DNA of 64,000 bases, from NCBI RefSeq assembly GCF_027922365.1, contig NZ_BSFN01000004.1, forward strand, positions 1-64,000. Reading direction: 5' to 3'. The position numbers were made by a program, and so were the translations under genes. Positions 17,780 through 26,543 of the stretch are shown here, piece after piece. A model generated the notes under the pieces. It saw only the letters and a list, made by a program, of their open reading frames with translations. It was not told where the DNA came from and ran no database searches. Origin of the DNA: Pseudomonas turukhanskensis (GTDB lineage Bacteria > Pseudomonadota > Gammaproteobacteria > Pseudomonadales > Pseudomonadaceae). Numbering within the stretch: the first letter of the stretch is position 1; every line of letters starts with the position of its first letter.

Positions 17780-19399
17780 ATGAGCAAAAGCTATGACTAC
17801 ATCATCATCGGCGCGGGGTCTTCGGGTTGCGTGCTGGCCAATCGTTTGTCGGCAGACCCCAGTGTGTCGGTGCTGCTGATCGAAAGCGGCCCGGACGACA
17901 CCAGCGCGTTGATCGCCATGCCCCGTGGCATCGGCAAACTACTTACTCCCGGCAACCCCCATGTGTGGACCTATAAAGTGTCGCGCGGCGTGGGCATGAG
18001 CGATGAGAATTGGCTGAAAGGCAAAACCATCGGCGGCTCCAGTTCTGTCAACGGCATGGTGTATGTGCGTGGCGCGCCGGCTGACTACGACAACTGGGAA
18101 GCGCAAGGCTGCACCGGTTGGGGCTGGGCCGACATGGGCCGGCAGTTTGTCGCGCTGGAAGATCACCAACTGGGCAAAAGCGAATGGCGCGGCACCGGTG
18201 GCCCGTTGAAAGTTACTGTGCACCCCAGCGGCGATGCCTTGTGCGACGCGGTGATCAGCGCCGCCGGGGCCATGGGCGTAAAGCGCACTGACGATACCAA
18301 CCATGTCGACTCGGTTAGCCACGGCGGCGTTGGCTATCAGCCGCAAACCACCTACAAAGGCCAGCGCTTCAGCGCGGCAAAAGCCTTTCTCGACCCGGTG
18401 CGCGGGCGTACCAACCTCACCGTCGTGACCGGCACCCAAGTTCAGCGCATCGAATTTACCGAGCGCCGTGCCACTGCCGTGCAGGTCACCAGCAGCTCAG
18501 GCGATGAGCGCATCGAAGCGCGCCGGGAAATCTTGCTGTGTGCCGGCGCGGTTGAATCGCCCAAGCTCTTGCAGTTGTCCGGCGTGGGCCCGGCAGCGCT
18601 GTTGCAGCAACACGGTATTGCCGTGGTGCAAGACGCCCCGGACGTGGGCCGCAACCTGCGCGAACACGTGTACATGGCCATGCAGTACCGCGTCACCAGC
18701 GGCAGCTTTAACCATTGCTTCCACGGCGTCGGTTTACTGGGCGCGGTGGCCAATTACTTCCTGCGCAAAAAAGGCCCGATGACCCACGCGGCCCACGAAG
18801 CCGGCGGTTTTATCAAAACCAGTCCTGAGTTGGACCGCCCGGACGCGCAGATCGGCGTCAGCCTGTATTCCATGGACGGCGACGGCAACACCGTGGCCAT
18901 CGACAAGCAGCCGGGGCTGACGCTGGGCGGCTATTTCTTGCGCCCGCAAAGCCAGGGCGAGTTGCGCATTCAGTCTGCCGATCCGTCCGTGCCGCCGCAG
19001 ATTCATGGCAACTACCTAAGTGCTGACATCGACCGCACTTCAGGCATCGCCTTGGTCCGCTGGTTCCGCCGCCTGGCCGCGCAGCCGGCGCTTAAGCCGT
19101 TCATCGTAAATGAACTGACCCCCGGCCCCCAGGTGCAAACCGACGAGGAAATTCTCGCCGCGCTGCGCCGTTTTGGCCAAACCGCCTACCACGTCTCGGG
19201 CACCTGCCGCATGGGCGGCGATGCGGGCTCGGTGCTCGATCCGCAACTGCGCGTGCGTGGGGTGGAAGGGCTGCGGGTAGTCGACACCTCGGTGATGCCG
19301 TGCCTGGTGTCCGGCAATACCAACGCCCCGGCCATGGCCATTGCCCTGCGCGCCGCGGAATTTATTACAGGCAAACCGTCAGGAGTTGCAGCGCAATGA
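17780..19399 (+). CDS. GMC-family FAD-dependent alcohol oxidoreductase (choline-dehydrogenase-like)
   Basis: 539 residues, typical for the family. The FAD-binding GAGSSGCVLANRLS lies at residues 11-25, the GMC signature KTIGGSSSVNGMVYVRGAP near 75-95, and the active-site His is in TAYHVSGTCRMG with the paired Asn in SGNTNAPAMAIALRAAE at the C-terminus. It oxidises a primary alcohol to an aldehyde, passing electrons to a quinone-type acceptor or oxygen. The downstream ALDH start overlaps its stop (ATGA), which indicates a coupled alcohol-to-aldehyde-to-acid sequence. Substrate is not choline-specific by any visible feature. Confidence 0.92.
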   Translation: MSKSYDYIIIGAGSSGCVLANRLSADPSVSVLLIESGPDDTSALIAMPRGIGKLLTPGNPHVWTYKVSRGVGMSDENWLKGKTIGGSSSVNGMVYVRGAPADYDNWEAQGCTGWGWADMGRQFVALEDHQLGKSEWRGTGGPLKVTVHPSGDALCDAVISAAGAMGVKRTDDTNHVDSVSHGGVGYQPQTTYKGQRFSAAKAFLDPVRGRTNLTVVTGTQVQRIEFTERRATAVQVTSSSGDERIEARREILLCAGAVESPKLLQLSGVGPAALLQQHGIAVVQDAPDVGRNLREHVYMAMQYRVTSGSFNHCFHGVGLLGAVANYFLRKKGPMTHAAHEAGGFIKTSPELDRPDAQIGVSLYSMDGDGNTVAIDKQPGLTLGGYFLRPQSQGELRIQSADPSVPPQIHGNYLSADIDRTSGIALVRWFRRLAAQPALKPFIVNELTPGPQVQTDEEILAALRRFGQTAYHVSGTCRMGGDAGSVLDPQLRVRGVEGLRVVDTSVMPCLVSGNTNAPAMAIALRAAEFITGKPSGVAAQ

Positions 19400-20886
19400 G
19401 CATCCCCTTTACCCATCTGGACAAACTCTATATCGACGGCGCCTGGGTGGCCGCCGATGGCCCGCGCGAGCCGGTGCTAAACCCGGCGACCGAAGAAGTG
19501 ATCGGCCACGCCCCGGTAGGCGATGTGCAGAGCGCCGATGCCGCTATAGCCGCGGCCCGCCAGGCGTTCGACAACGGCCCATGGCCGTGGCTGAGCATGG
19601 CCGAGCGCGCGGGTTACCTGCGCCGTATGCACGCCGCCCTGGTCGCCAAGCGCGAACAGATCGCCGCGCTCATCATTGCCGAAGTCGGCTGTTCGCAAGG
19701 CGTGACCTACGCCATGCAAGTGGATATGCCGCTGGGCCATGTGCTTACCGCCATTGAGCAATCCACTCAAGGCGATAGCCAGCAAATTCCGGTGCACAGT
19801 AACCCCAACCCGTTCAACCCGGGCGGGCCGCTGATACTCGGAAGCGGTACCGTGGAGCGTGAAGCCATAGGCGTCGTAGCGGGCATTACCGGCTACAACT
19901 TCCCGTTTCTGCTCAACCTGGCCAAGGTGTTTCCGGCGCTGCTGGCCGGTAACACCCTGGTGTTGAAACCCTCGCCGTTTACCCCGTACTCGGCGCTGCT
20001 GTTTGGTGAAATTGCTGAGGAAATCGGCTTGCCCAAAGGCGTGCTGAATATCGTCACCGGCGGCGTTGATGTGGGCAGTTTGCTCAGCAGCGACCCACGG
20101 GTGGACATGGTCTCGTTCACCGGTTCGGAGACTGTCGGTATCAGCATCATGAGCCAGGCCGCGCCGACGCTTAAGCGCGTGCACCTGGAGCTGGGCGGCA
20201 AGTCGGCATTGATCGTGCGCGCCGATGCCGATGTGCAGGGCACCGCGCTGGGTGCCATCGCCGGCTTGGCGGTTAACGCAGGGCAGGGCTGCGCGCTGCT
20301 CACGCGCTTTTTGGTGCATAACTCGATTCGTGAGCAGTTCGTACAGATTGCTGCGGCTGTGGCAGGACAATGGAAGGTCGGTAACCCGGCAGACCCGAGC
20401 GTGCTGATGGGGCCGCTGATTCGCGAATCGCAGCGCTGCAAGGTCGAGCACTTTATTGCCAGCGGCCGCGATGCCGGCGCCACCCTGGTGTGCGGTGGCG
20501 GGCGGCCGGCGCACTTGAAGCAAGGATTCTTCAGCGACCTGACGCTGTTCGACAACGTGCGCAATGACATGGCCATTGCCCAGGAAGAAATCTTCGGCCC
20601 GGTCGGCGTGGTGATCGGCTACGACACCGACGACGAAGCCATCGCCATCGCCAACGACTCGCGCTTTGGCTTGAACGGTGCGGTGGCTTCGGCCGATGCG
20701 GCGACGGCCTATGCCCTGGCGCGGCGCATTCGCGCCGGCAGCGTTTACCTCAATGGCGGCAGCGGCGGTTTGCCGTACGCGCCCATCGGCGGCTTCAAAC
20801 GCTCAGGCATCGGCCGCGAATTCGGGCCGAATTGGCTGAAAGAATTTACCCAGGAGAAATCCATCATTTACCCCGTCGGGCGTTAA
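19396..20886 (+). CDS. NAD(P)-dependent aldehyde dehydrogenase
   Basis: 496 residues from the ATG at 19396, overlapping the GMC stop by 4 bases. Catalytic Cys299 lies in NAGQGCALL and general-base Glu265 in LELGGKS; the NAD-site loop FTGSETVG and the GNTLVLKPSPFTP motif are also present. It converts the aldehyde made by the GMC enzyme to a carboxylic acid in the cytoplasm. It is followed, after a small hairpin, by the second DUF1302-DUF1329 pair on the same strand, so transport and oxidation are probably co-transcribed. Confidence 0.93.
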   Translation: MSIPFTHLDKLYIDGAWVAADGPREPVLNPATEEVIGHAPVGDVQSADAAIAAARQAFDNGPWPWLSMAERAGYLRRMHAALVAKREQIAALIIAEVGCSQGVTYAMQVDMPLGHVLTAIEQSTQGDSQQIPVHSNPNPFNPGGPLILGSGTVEREAIGVVAGITGYNFPFLLNLAKVFPALLAGNTLVLKPSPFTPYSALLFGEIAEEIGLPKGVLNIVTGGVDVGSLLSSDPRVDMVSFTGSETVGISIMSQAAPTLKRVHLELGGKSALIVRADADVQGTALGAIAGLAVNAGQGCALLTRFLVHNSIREQFVQIAAAVAGQWKVGNPADPSVLMGPLIRESQRCKVEHFIASGRDAGATLVCGGGRPAHLKQGFFSDLTLFDNVRNDMAIAQEEIFGPVGVVIGYDTDDEAIAIANDSRFGLNGAVASADAATAYALARRIRAGSVYLNGGSGGLPYAPIGGFKRSGIGREFGPNWLKEFTQEKSIIYPVGR

Positions 20887-20891
20887 CCGCG

Positions 20892-20909
20892 AGCCCCCGA
20901 TTGGGGGCT
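20892..20909 (+). other. Intra-operon RNA hairpin
   Basis: AGCCCCC (20892-20898) pairs with GGGGGCT (20903-20909) around a 4-base loop, with no T run. It lies between the ALDH stop and the DUF1302 start. It could stabilise an mRNA end or tune downstream expression, and does not look like a full terminator. Confidence 0.45.
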
Positions 20910-20948
20910 GCAATGACCAACTGAGAATAAAAACAAAAGGTGGTTTGC

Positions 20949-22613
20949 ATGAAACAGATGAACAAGAAGGGCGGCGTGCGCGCCCGTAACCTGGCGCTGG
21001 TGGCCTGCGCCGAACTGGCGTTGATTCACGCGGGCAGTGCTCATGCGGTGAGCATCGACTTGCCCAACCCGGACTACCGCCTGCGTTGGGACAATACCGT
21101 GCGCTACAACCTCGGCATGCGCACGGAAGGTCAGGACGACCGCATCATGAACAACCCCAACTACGACGAGTCGGACGGCAAGTTCGACAAGGGCGATATC
21201 GTCACCAACCGCGTCGATATCCTCACCGAGTTGGATTTCGCCTACCGCAAGGAGTGGGGCGCGCGTCTGAGCGCGTCCGGCTGGTATGACCAGGCGTACC
21301 ACGACAACGACGTAAAAAGTAATGTCGCCGGCTACCAGACCAGCTACGAGAACGACCGCTACAGCTCGGAAACCAAGCGGTACGCCGAAGGCCCGTCGGG
21401 GGAGATTCTCGATGCCTTCCTGTGGAAAAACGTCCGTCTGGGCGACACCACGGTCAACGTTAAAGCCGGCCGCCACACCAACTATTGGGGCGAGGGATTG
21501 CTGTTCGGCGCCCACGCCATTTCCTACTCGCAAGCCCCTTTGGACGGCGCCAAGGCGGTCACCAGCCCGGGCATCGAAACCAAGGAAGTGTTTTTGCCCA
21601 TTGGGCAGATTTCCGCCAAGTCGCAGGTGACTGAAAACCTCAGCCTGGCCGGGCAGTATTTCTATGAGTGGGACTACACGCGCATTCCTTATGGCGGCAC
21701 CTACTTCGGCGCGGCAGACCCGTTTTTTGAAGGCCCGGATCGCCTGCCGGTGGCCCCGGGTTTCTCCTTTAAACGCGAAGACTCCAAGTTCGGCCGCGAC
21801 AGCGGCAACTGGGGCGTGATGGCCAAGTACGACGTGCAAGCGCTGCAATCCACGTTTGGTGCCTACTACCGCCAGTTCGACGACTATCAACCCTGGCTGG
21901 CGCCGCAGGTGTCGGCGGCCACCGGCAGCTACCGCCTGGTGTACCCACGTAACGTCAAGTTGATCGGCCTGAGCGTGTCCACCGTGCTCGACACCGTGTC
22001 GGTGGGCAGCGAGATCTCCTACCGCAAAGGCGGTGCCTTGAACGCCGTGGGCGTAGATGAGGCCGACGACGAAGGCCCTCGCGGCAACAGCTACCACTTC
22101 GTAGCCAACGCCGTGTACGGCGTGCCGCGCAACTTTATCGCCCCTAACGCCACTCTGGTGGCCGAGTTCGCCTATAGCCACCTGGACAAAGTCACCGACC
22201 ACAAAGAACTGTACTTGGGCGACAACACCGCCAACTGCGTGGACCCACGCAAAGGCACGCCAGGCTCCGGCAATGAAGACGACGGCTGCTCCACCCGCAA
22301 CTACGCCGCCATTGCAGTCAACTACACCCCGCAATACCTGTCGGTATTTCCCTCCTGGGACCTCACCGTGCCGCTCACCGTCAACTATGGCCTCGACGGA
22401 AACGCCGCCACCGCCGGCGGTGGCAATGAAGGCGCGCTCACTTGGTCGGCCGGGGTGAACTTCACGTACGCCCAGCGCTACGAGTTCGGCCTGCGCTATG
22501 CCGACAGCGATGCCCAGTCGAAAAACCTGCCGGGCAACAACATCGGCGGTAACGGCGCCGTGGGCGGCACCGACCGTGGCTGGCTGGCCTTCACCTTTAA
22601 AACCTCCATCTAA
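20949..22613 (+). CDS. DUF1302-family outer-membrane protein (cassette 2)
   Basis: 554 residues from the ATG at 20949, preceded by AAAAGGTGG, the same leader and spacing as in the copy at 29569. The signal peptide ends near GSAHA. Barrel-like composition and family landmarks are present: YRLRWDNTVRYNLGMR, KFDKGDIVTNRVDI, GRHTNYWGEGLLFGAH and EWDYTRIPYGGTYFGAAD. It is very close in sequence to the 29569 product and clearly less so to the 5952 product. The position behind GMC and ALDH genes suggests that it serves uptake of the same alcohol or release of its product, although direct function of the family is unproven. Confidence 0.88.
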   Translation: MKQMNKKGGVRARNLALVACAELALIHAGSAHAVSIDLPNPDYRLRWDNTVRYNLGMRTEGQDDRIMNNPNYDESDGKFDKGDIVTNRVDILTELDFAYRKEWGARLSASGWYDQAYHDNDVKSNVAGYQTSYENDRYSSETKRYAEGPSGEILDAFLWKNVRLGDTTVNVKAGRHTNYWGEGLLFGAHAISYSQAPLDGAKAVTSPGIETKEVFLPIGQISAKSQVTENLSLAGQYFYEWDYTRIPYGGTYFGAADPFFEGPDRLPVAPGFSFKREDSKFGRDSGNWGVMAKYDVQALQSTFGAYYRQFDDYQPWLAPQVSAATGSYRLVYPRNVKLIGLSVSTVLDTVSVGSEISYRKGGALNAVGVDEADDEGPRGNSYHFVANAVYGVPRNFIAPNATLVAEFAYSHLDKVTDHKELYLGDNTANCVDPRKGTPGSGNEDDGCSTRNYAAIAVNYTPQYLSVFPSWDLTVPLTVNYGLDGNAATAGGGNEGALTWSAGVNFTYAQRYEFGLRYADSDAQSKNLPGNNIGGNGAVGGTDRGWLAFTFKTSI

Positions 22614-22641
22614 CAACGCCAAAAAAAGCGGAGAACACCTT

Positions 22642-24003
22642 ATGAAAGGACAACTTGCACTGGCCATCGCGCTGCTGGGCTTTGCCACTTGCAGCCTGGG
22701 CGCGGCACCGGCCGACCAAGTGGCACAGATCGGCAAAACCCTGACGCCGTTTGGCGCGATCATCGCCGGCAATGCCGACGGCAGCATTCCGGCCTATGAA
22801 GGCGGCCTGCGCACGATTCCCGCCGGCTTCAAACCGGACAGCGGCTTTTGGGTAGACCCGTTCAAAGATGAAAAACCGCTGTTTCGCATCACCTCGAAAA
22901 ACATGGAGCAGTACGCCGACCGCTTAAGTGGCGGGCAAAAACTGCTGCTGAGCAAGTTCCCCGAGTACTACCTGGACATCTACCCCAGCCACCGCACGGC
23001 GGCGTACCCACAGGAATTGCTGGACGCCACCACCCGCAACGCCACCACGTGCCACACCATCAAGGACAACTTGGCGGTCGACCCCGTGTGCCGAGGCGGC
23101 ATTCCGTTTCCGCTGCCGCAAAACGGCAACGAAGTGATCTGGAACCAGCAGCTGCGCTACAAGAGCCCGGGCTACACCACCACCTCGTCGTCCAACAGCT
23201 GGGTGGTGGACTCGCGCGGCACGGTCACCAAAACCGCCGAATCGGCCACCTTCGAAGAAGCGCCGTACTACCAGATTAAACAGGCCGACCGCGACCCGCA
23301 GCTGTACTACCGCGCTTGGGCACTGGACAGCTACCCGGCCCGCAGCGCCGGGCAGTTGGTGATTCTTGCCGACTACCTGGACCCCACCGTGCAACCGCGC
23401 CGCGCCTGGAGCTACACCCCCGGCATGCGCCGCATCAAGCTGGCCCCCGAGTTCGCCTACGACACCCCGGTGCCAAACCAGGGCGGCGTGAACCTATTTG
23501 ATGAACTGCAAATGTTCTCCGGCAGCCAAGACCGCTTTGACTACAAGCTGGTGGGTCGTAAGGAAATGTACATCCCGTACAACGCCTACAAGTTCTACTT
23601 CACCTGCGGCCAGCAAGAGCAGTTCACCCCACACCACGCCAACCCCGCGTGCGAGCGTTGGGAGCTGCACCGCGTGTGGGTGGTGGAAGCCACGCTGAAA
23701 CCGGGCAAACGCCACGTCTACAGCAAACGCACCTACTACCTCGACGAAGACACCTGGGGCGCCGGCCTTTACGACGCCTGGGACCAAGGCGGCACCCTGT
23801 ACCGCGCACTGTTTCTGAGCGGTGTGCAGCTGTACGACAAAACGCTGCCATACACCGTGAAGAACGTGAGTTACGACTTCAACAAAGGAATTTGGTCGCT
23901 GCTCAACGATGGCTTAAAGGGCGGCTACATCGTGCATGACACGCCCAAGTCTGAGCGGGATATGAAGCCTGAATCGATTGTGGCGGAAGAGACGCAACGC
24001 TGA
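22642..24003 (+). CDS. DUF1329-family protein (cassette 2)
   Basis: 453 residues from the ATG at 22642 (GCGGAG upstream); a short signal peptide ends near CSLGA. Family motifs are IGKTLTPFGAIIAGNADGSI, FRITSKNMEQYADRLSGGQK, the PSHRTAAYP block, and CERWELHRVWVVEATLKPGK followed by KRTYYLDEDTWG. It is highly similar to the 31252 product. It is the partner of the preceding DUF1302 gene (28 bases apart) and the last gene before the terminator at 24030. Probable periplasmic role in handling a hydrophobic ligand, by association. Confidence 0.88.
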   Translation: MKGQLALAIALLGFATCSLGAAPADQVAQIGKTLTPFGAIIAGNADGSIPAYEGGLRTIPAGFKPDSGFWVDPFKDEKPLFRITSKNMEQYADRLSGGQKLLLSKFPEYYLDIYPSHRTAAYPQELLDATTRNATTCHTIKDNLAVDPVCRGGIPFPLPQNGNEVIWNQQLRYKSPGYTTTSSSNSWVVDSRGTVTKTAESATFEEAPYYQIKQADRDPQLYYRAWALDSYPARSAGQLVILADYLDPTVQPRRAWSYTPGMRRIKLAPEFAYDTPVPNQGGVNLFDELQMFSGSQDRFDYKLVGRKEMYIPYNAYKFYFTCGQQEQFTPHHANPACERWELHRVWVVEATLKPGKRHVYSKRTYYLDEDTWGAGLYDAWDQGGTLYRALFLSGVQLYDKTLPYTVKNVSYDFNKGIWSLLNDGLKGGYIVHDTPKSERDMKPESIVAEETQR

Positions 24004-24029
24004 TTAACACCGATTGACCATGCATTTTG

Positions 24030-24054
24030 CGGCCCCTTGAGGGCCGTTTTTTTT
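24030..24054 (+). terminator. Rho-independent terminator
   Basis: CGGCCC (24030-24035) and GGGCCG (24041-24046) form a 6-bp GC stem with a CTTGA loop, directly followed by eight T (24047-24054). It ends the GMC-ALDH-DUF1302-DUF1329 operon. Confidence 0.88.
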
Positions 24055-24061
24055 GAAGAGC

Positions 24062-24191
24062 CCCTCACCCCCAGCCCCTCTCCCGCGAGCGGGAGAGGGG
24101 AGCTTGAGCGGCGCTCGGCGAGAGATCGAAGTTTGCGGCTCACCCCATTCCAGTCCCCTCTCCCCGTTGGGGGAGAGGGCTAGGGTGAGGG
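24062..24191. repeat. Nested palindromic intergenic repeat (CCCTCACCC family)
   Basis: Outer arms CCCTCACCCCCAGCCC (24062-24077) and GGGCTAGGGTGAGGG (24177-24191) enclose two smaller stem-loops, CTCTCCCGCGAGCGGGAGAG and CCTCTCCCCGTTGGGGGAGAGG. It is not coding. It fills most of the 304-base gap between the terminator and the amidohydrolase promoter. Confidence 0.75.
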
Positions 24192-24222
24192 GGTGGCAGT
24201 CACTGCATTTCAACAATTAAAA

Positions 24223-24247
24223 TGAACACATATACAAAATGTGTTTA
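24223..24247. promoter_or_regulatory. Dyad operator TGAACA-N13-TGTTTA before the amidohydrolase operon
   Basis: Half-sites at 24223-24228 and 24242-24247; an overlapping stricter dyad AACACAT-N7-ATGTGTT occupies 24225-24245. AT-rich -10-like sequence (TATATT/TATTAT, 24246-24253) follows at once. It has the same geometry as sites at 14921, 29261 and 60367. It lies 60 bases before the amidohydrolase ATG. Confidence 0.5.
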
Positions 24248-24307
24248 TATTATTTCTGATCCATCTCACCGCTCACCGCACCGGCTAATTACAACAAGGA
24301 GAACGCC

Positions 24308-25345
24308 ATGCTGATCGATATTCACGCCCATTTGCTGACTGAAGGCATGCTTAACCGTCACGAATTCTGGGGCCCTTTTATGAAGGTACAGGGCCTTACC
24401 GTGGGGCACTTTTCCCTCGGCACCAAACAACCGGCCAAGGCCGCCAACGACGCCGAAGCCCAGGCCAATATTCTCGCGCGCATGACCCACAAAGCCCGGC
24501 GCACGCTGATGGCGGAGCGGGGCGTCGACAAGTTGGTGATGTCTACGCCATCGCACTGCTTTATGTACTGGGCCGGCGACTTCGCCAATGAATACGCGCG
24601 CATTTGCAACGACGAGCTGTCCGCCTTCTGCCGCGCCGACCCGGACCACTTCGACTTCTGGGCCCACGCCAACCTGGCCGACCCGGAAAACGCCGCGGAA
24701 GAAATCGAACGCGCCGTCACCCAACTGGGGGCAAAAGGCGTGTGCGTCGGCGGAGCCAATTTCAATGGCCTGGAAGCCCACGACGAGCGCCTGTTTCCGG
24801 TCTGGGAAAAGCTCACCCAGCTTGATGTGCCGATCATGGTGCACGGCTTTAACCAGTCGATTTACTGGGGCGAACAGCACACCGACGACAAATTCGAAAC
24901 CACCTCCATCGTCGGCGACTGCGTGGATGAAACGCTGTTCTTCTGGTACCTGATCTGCGGCGGCGCGCTCGACGTATTCCCCACCCTGAAAACCTATATC
25001 ACCCACGCCGGCGGCATGGCGGTGTTCCAACTGGGCCGCCTGAGCGAACTGAACCGCGCCATGGCGCCGGACTCGCGTAATCAACGGCCGTTTATGGACT
25101 ACATGCAGAACTTCTACTTCGACCTCGACGTGCATGCTCCTGGCCTGCGCCGGGGCGTGGCCGAAGTGGTCGGCGCCGAGCGGCTGCTGTACGGCACCAA
25201 CTTCGGCGGCGCCTATGACCATGGCGACCTGACGGCGGGCATCGGTCTGTCCTCCGAAGACCGTGAGCGCATCCGCAGCGGTAACGCCATCGAGCTGCTG
25301 AAACTGAGCATGCCGGTAAGCGCCAAGCCGGTGCTCACGCCATGA
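24308..25345 (+). CDS. Amidohydrolase-2 family protein (ACMSD-like), with an altered metal ligand
   Basis: 345 residues; AAGGAG precedes the ATG. The TIM-barrel metal hydrolase family includes 2-amino-3-carboxymuconate-semialdehyde decarboxylase and related decarboxylases and hydrolases. His6 and His8 (IDIHAH), His179 (IMVHGF) and His233 (ITHAGG) match the family's metal and catalytic histidines. The expected Asp near the C-terminus, normally in a G(S/T)D(F/Y) motif, is Asn298 in YGTNFGG. The stop overlaps the next ATG (ATGA), so it is coupled to the APH-fold gene. A nonhydrolytic decarboxylase or hydrolase of a ring-cleavage or carboxylated intermediate is plausible; the Asn makes the exact chemistry uncertain. 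Confidence 0.85.
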   Translation: MLIDIHAHLLTEGMLNRHEFWGPFMKVQGLTVGHFSLGTKQPAKAANDAEAQANILARMTHKARRTLMAERGVDKLVMSTPSHCFMYWAGDFANEYARICNDELSAFCRADPDHFDFWAHANLADPENAAEEIERAVTQLGAKGVCVGGANFNGLEAHDERLFPVWEKLTQLDVPIMVHGFNQSIYWGEQHTDDKFETTSIVGDCVDETLFFWYLICGGALDVFPTLKTYITHAGGMAVFQLGRLSELNRAMAPDSRNQRPFMDYMQNFYFDLDVHAPGLRRGVAEVVGAERLLYGTNFGGAYDHGDLTAGIGLSSEDRERIRSGNAIELLKLSMPVSAKPVLTP

Positions 25346-26541
25346 CCGACAGCCTGCTGGCCATGGCCGCAGGCCGGCCGTACCCGCAGCGCCAGGGCCA
25401 GTTGCCCCGGCAGCTGCGGGATATCACTGCTGCCTGGCTGACGCGGCTGTTGCAGCCGCGCTACCCGGGCATCGAGGTGCTGGCCCTGACCACCGTGGAA
25501 ATCCGCAACGGCCATACCACCAAGTACCGCGCCAAGCTGGAGCTCAACGAGGTAGGGCGGCACGCCGGCATACCCGAGCACGTGTGCCTGAAATCGAACT
25601 GGTCCGAAGGGTTTGAAAGCGGCGATATCTGCGAGCTGGAGGCGCGCTTTTATCATCTGGCACGCAGCTGGAACGATGCGCCGTTGCCGGCCACGTACTT
25701 CACTGACTGGGACGCCGATGGCGGCGGCCGTGGTGTGGTGCTGATGGAAGACCTTGGCGTGGCCGAAGGGCGGTTCGGTCATAGCACCGACCACCTCGGC
25801 GTGGATGGTGTGGCGGCGGGGCTGGAGTCGCTGGCCACCCTGCACGCGGCGACCTGGGGCAACGCCCAGTTGCAGCGCCAGGCCTGGTTGCCGGTGTCGA
25901 TGGACAACCCGGTAGACAGCAATGGCCTGCTGCGCATGTACAACTACATACGCGTAAACCTGCGTCGCCCCGAATATCAGCAACTGCTGCCGACATGGAT
26001 GTACGAGACGCCAGAGCTGTTCAGTCACGCCTTTGACGAGCTGGCGGCATTCGAGCTGGAGCAAACCTCGCCCAGCTGTGTGATTCACGGCGACTCGCAC
26101 CAGGGCAATAGCTTTTTGCGCGCCGATGGCCAACGAATCTGGTTGGATTGGCAATTGGCCCGCCGCGGTAGGCCGTGGCGCGACATCGCCTATTTTATGA
26201 TTGGCGCCCTGACGGTGGAGGAGCGCCGGGCCGAGGCCCAGCGCCTGGTGCAGGTGTACCGCGAAAAACTGGTCAGCCTGGGTGCCGAAGGCGTGCTTGA
26301 TCAGAACGCCGCCTGGGAGCAACTGCGCCGTTGGCCGGTGTGGGGCATGCAGACATGGATGTCGAACATGGACGATTGGGGGCAGGTTGGGCAGCCGATG
26401 GTGGAGCGCTTTTTTGCGGCGGCTGAAGACTTCGAAACCATCCCATTGCTAACGCGTGGCCGTACGCCCCGACGCAATCCAACGTTGGGCGAGGGCGCCC
26501 GGCCACTGACCGCTGCCTATCAGCACTTGCTGGAGAGATAG
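25342..26541 (+). CDS. APH-fold phosphotransferase / putative small-molecule kinase
   Basis: 399 residues starting in a 4-base overlap with the amidohydrolase. Unlike the copy at 10418, it keeps the complete kinase signature: HGDSHQGNSFL (catalytic Asp and metal-binding Asn) and IWLDWQLARRGRPWRDIAYFM (the metal Asp of the DxD/DW motif). VCLKSNW may hold the ATP-binding Lys. It resembles the ecdysteroid-kinase-like/APH group. It is likely to phosphorylate a hydroxyl or hydroxyl-bearing intermediate, but no substrate is known. It is directly followed by a phosphatase-type gene 3 bases later, a kinase/phosphatase pairing. Confidence 0.82.
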   Translation: MTDSLLAMAAGRPYPQRQGQLPRQLRDITAAWLTRLLQPRYPGIEVLALTTVEIRNGHTTKYRAKLELNEVGRHAGIPEHVCLKSNWSEGFESGDICELEARFYHLARSWNDAPLPATYFTDWDADGGGRGVVLMEDLGVAEGRFGHSTDHLGVDGVAAGLESLATLHAATWGNAQLQRQAWLPVSMDNPVDSNGLLRMYNYIRVNLRRPEYQQLLPTWMYETPELFSHAFDELAAFELEQTSPSCVIHGDSHQGNSFLRADGQRIWLDWQLARRGRPWRDIAYFMIGALTVEERRAEAQRLVQVYREKLVSLGAEGVLDQNAAWEQLRRWPVWGMQTWMSNMDDWGQVGQPMVERFFAAAEDFETIPLLTRGRTPRRNPTLGEGARPLTAAYQHLLER

Positions 26542-26543
26542 GC

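Noticed and set aside
20883..22787. Long open frame (over 600 codons) on the minus strand opposite the DUF1302 gene
   Set aside because: Composition is His/Val/Ala/Gly repetitive, no RBS or family motif, and it mirrors a well-supported gene. It is a GC-skew shadow.
24062..24191. Possible CRISPR or tandem repeat
   Set aside because: It is a nested inverted repeat with two hairpins and no regular direct repeat or spacers.
25342..26541. Aminoglycoside-resistance gene
   Set aside because: APH fold is present, but operon context is catabolic and similarity is to the broad APH-like small-molecule kinase group.
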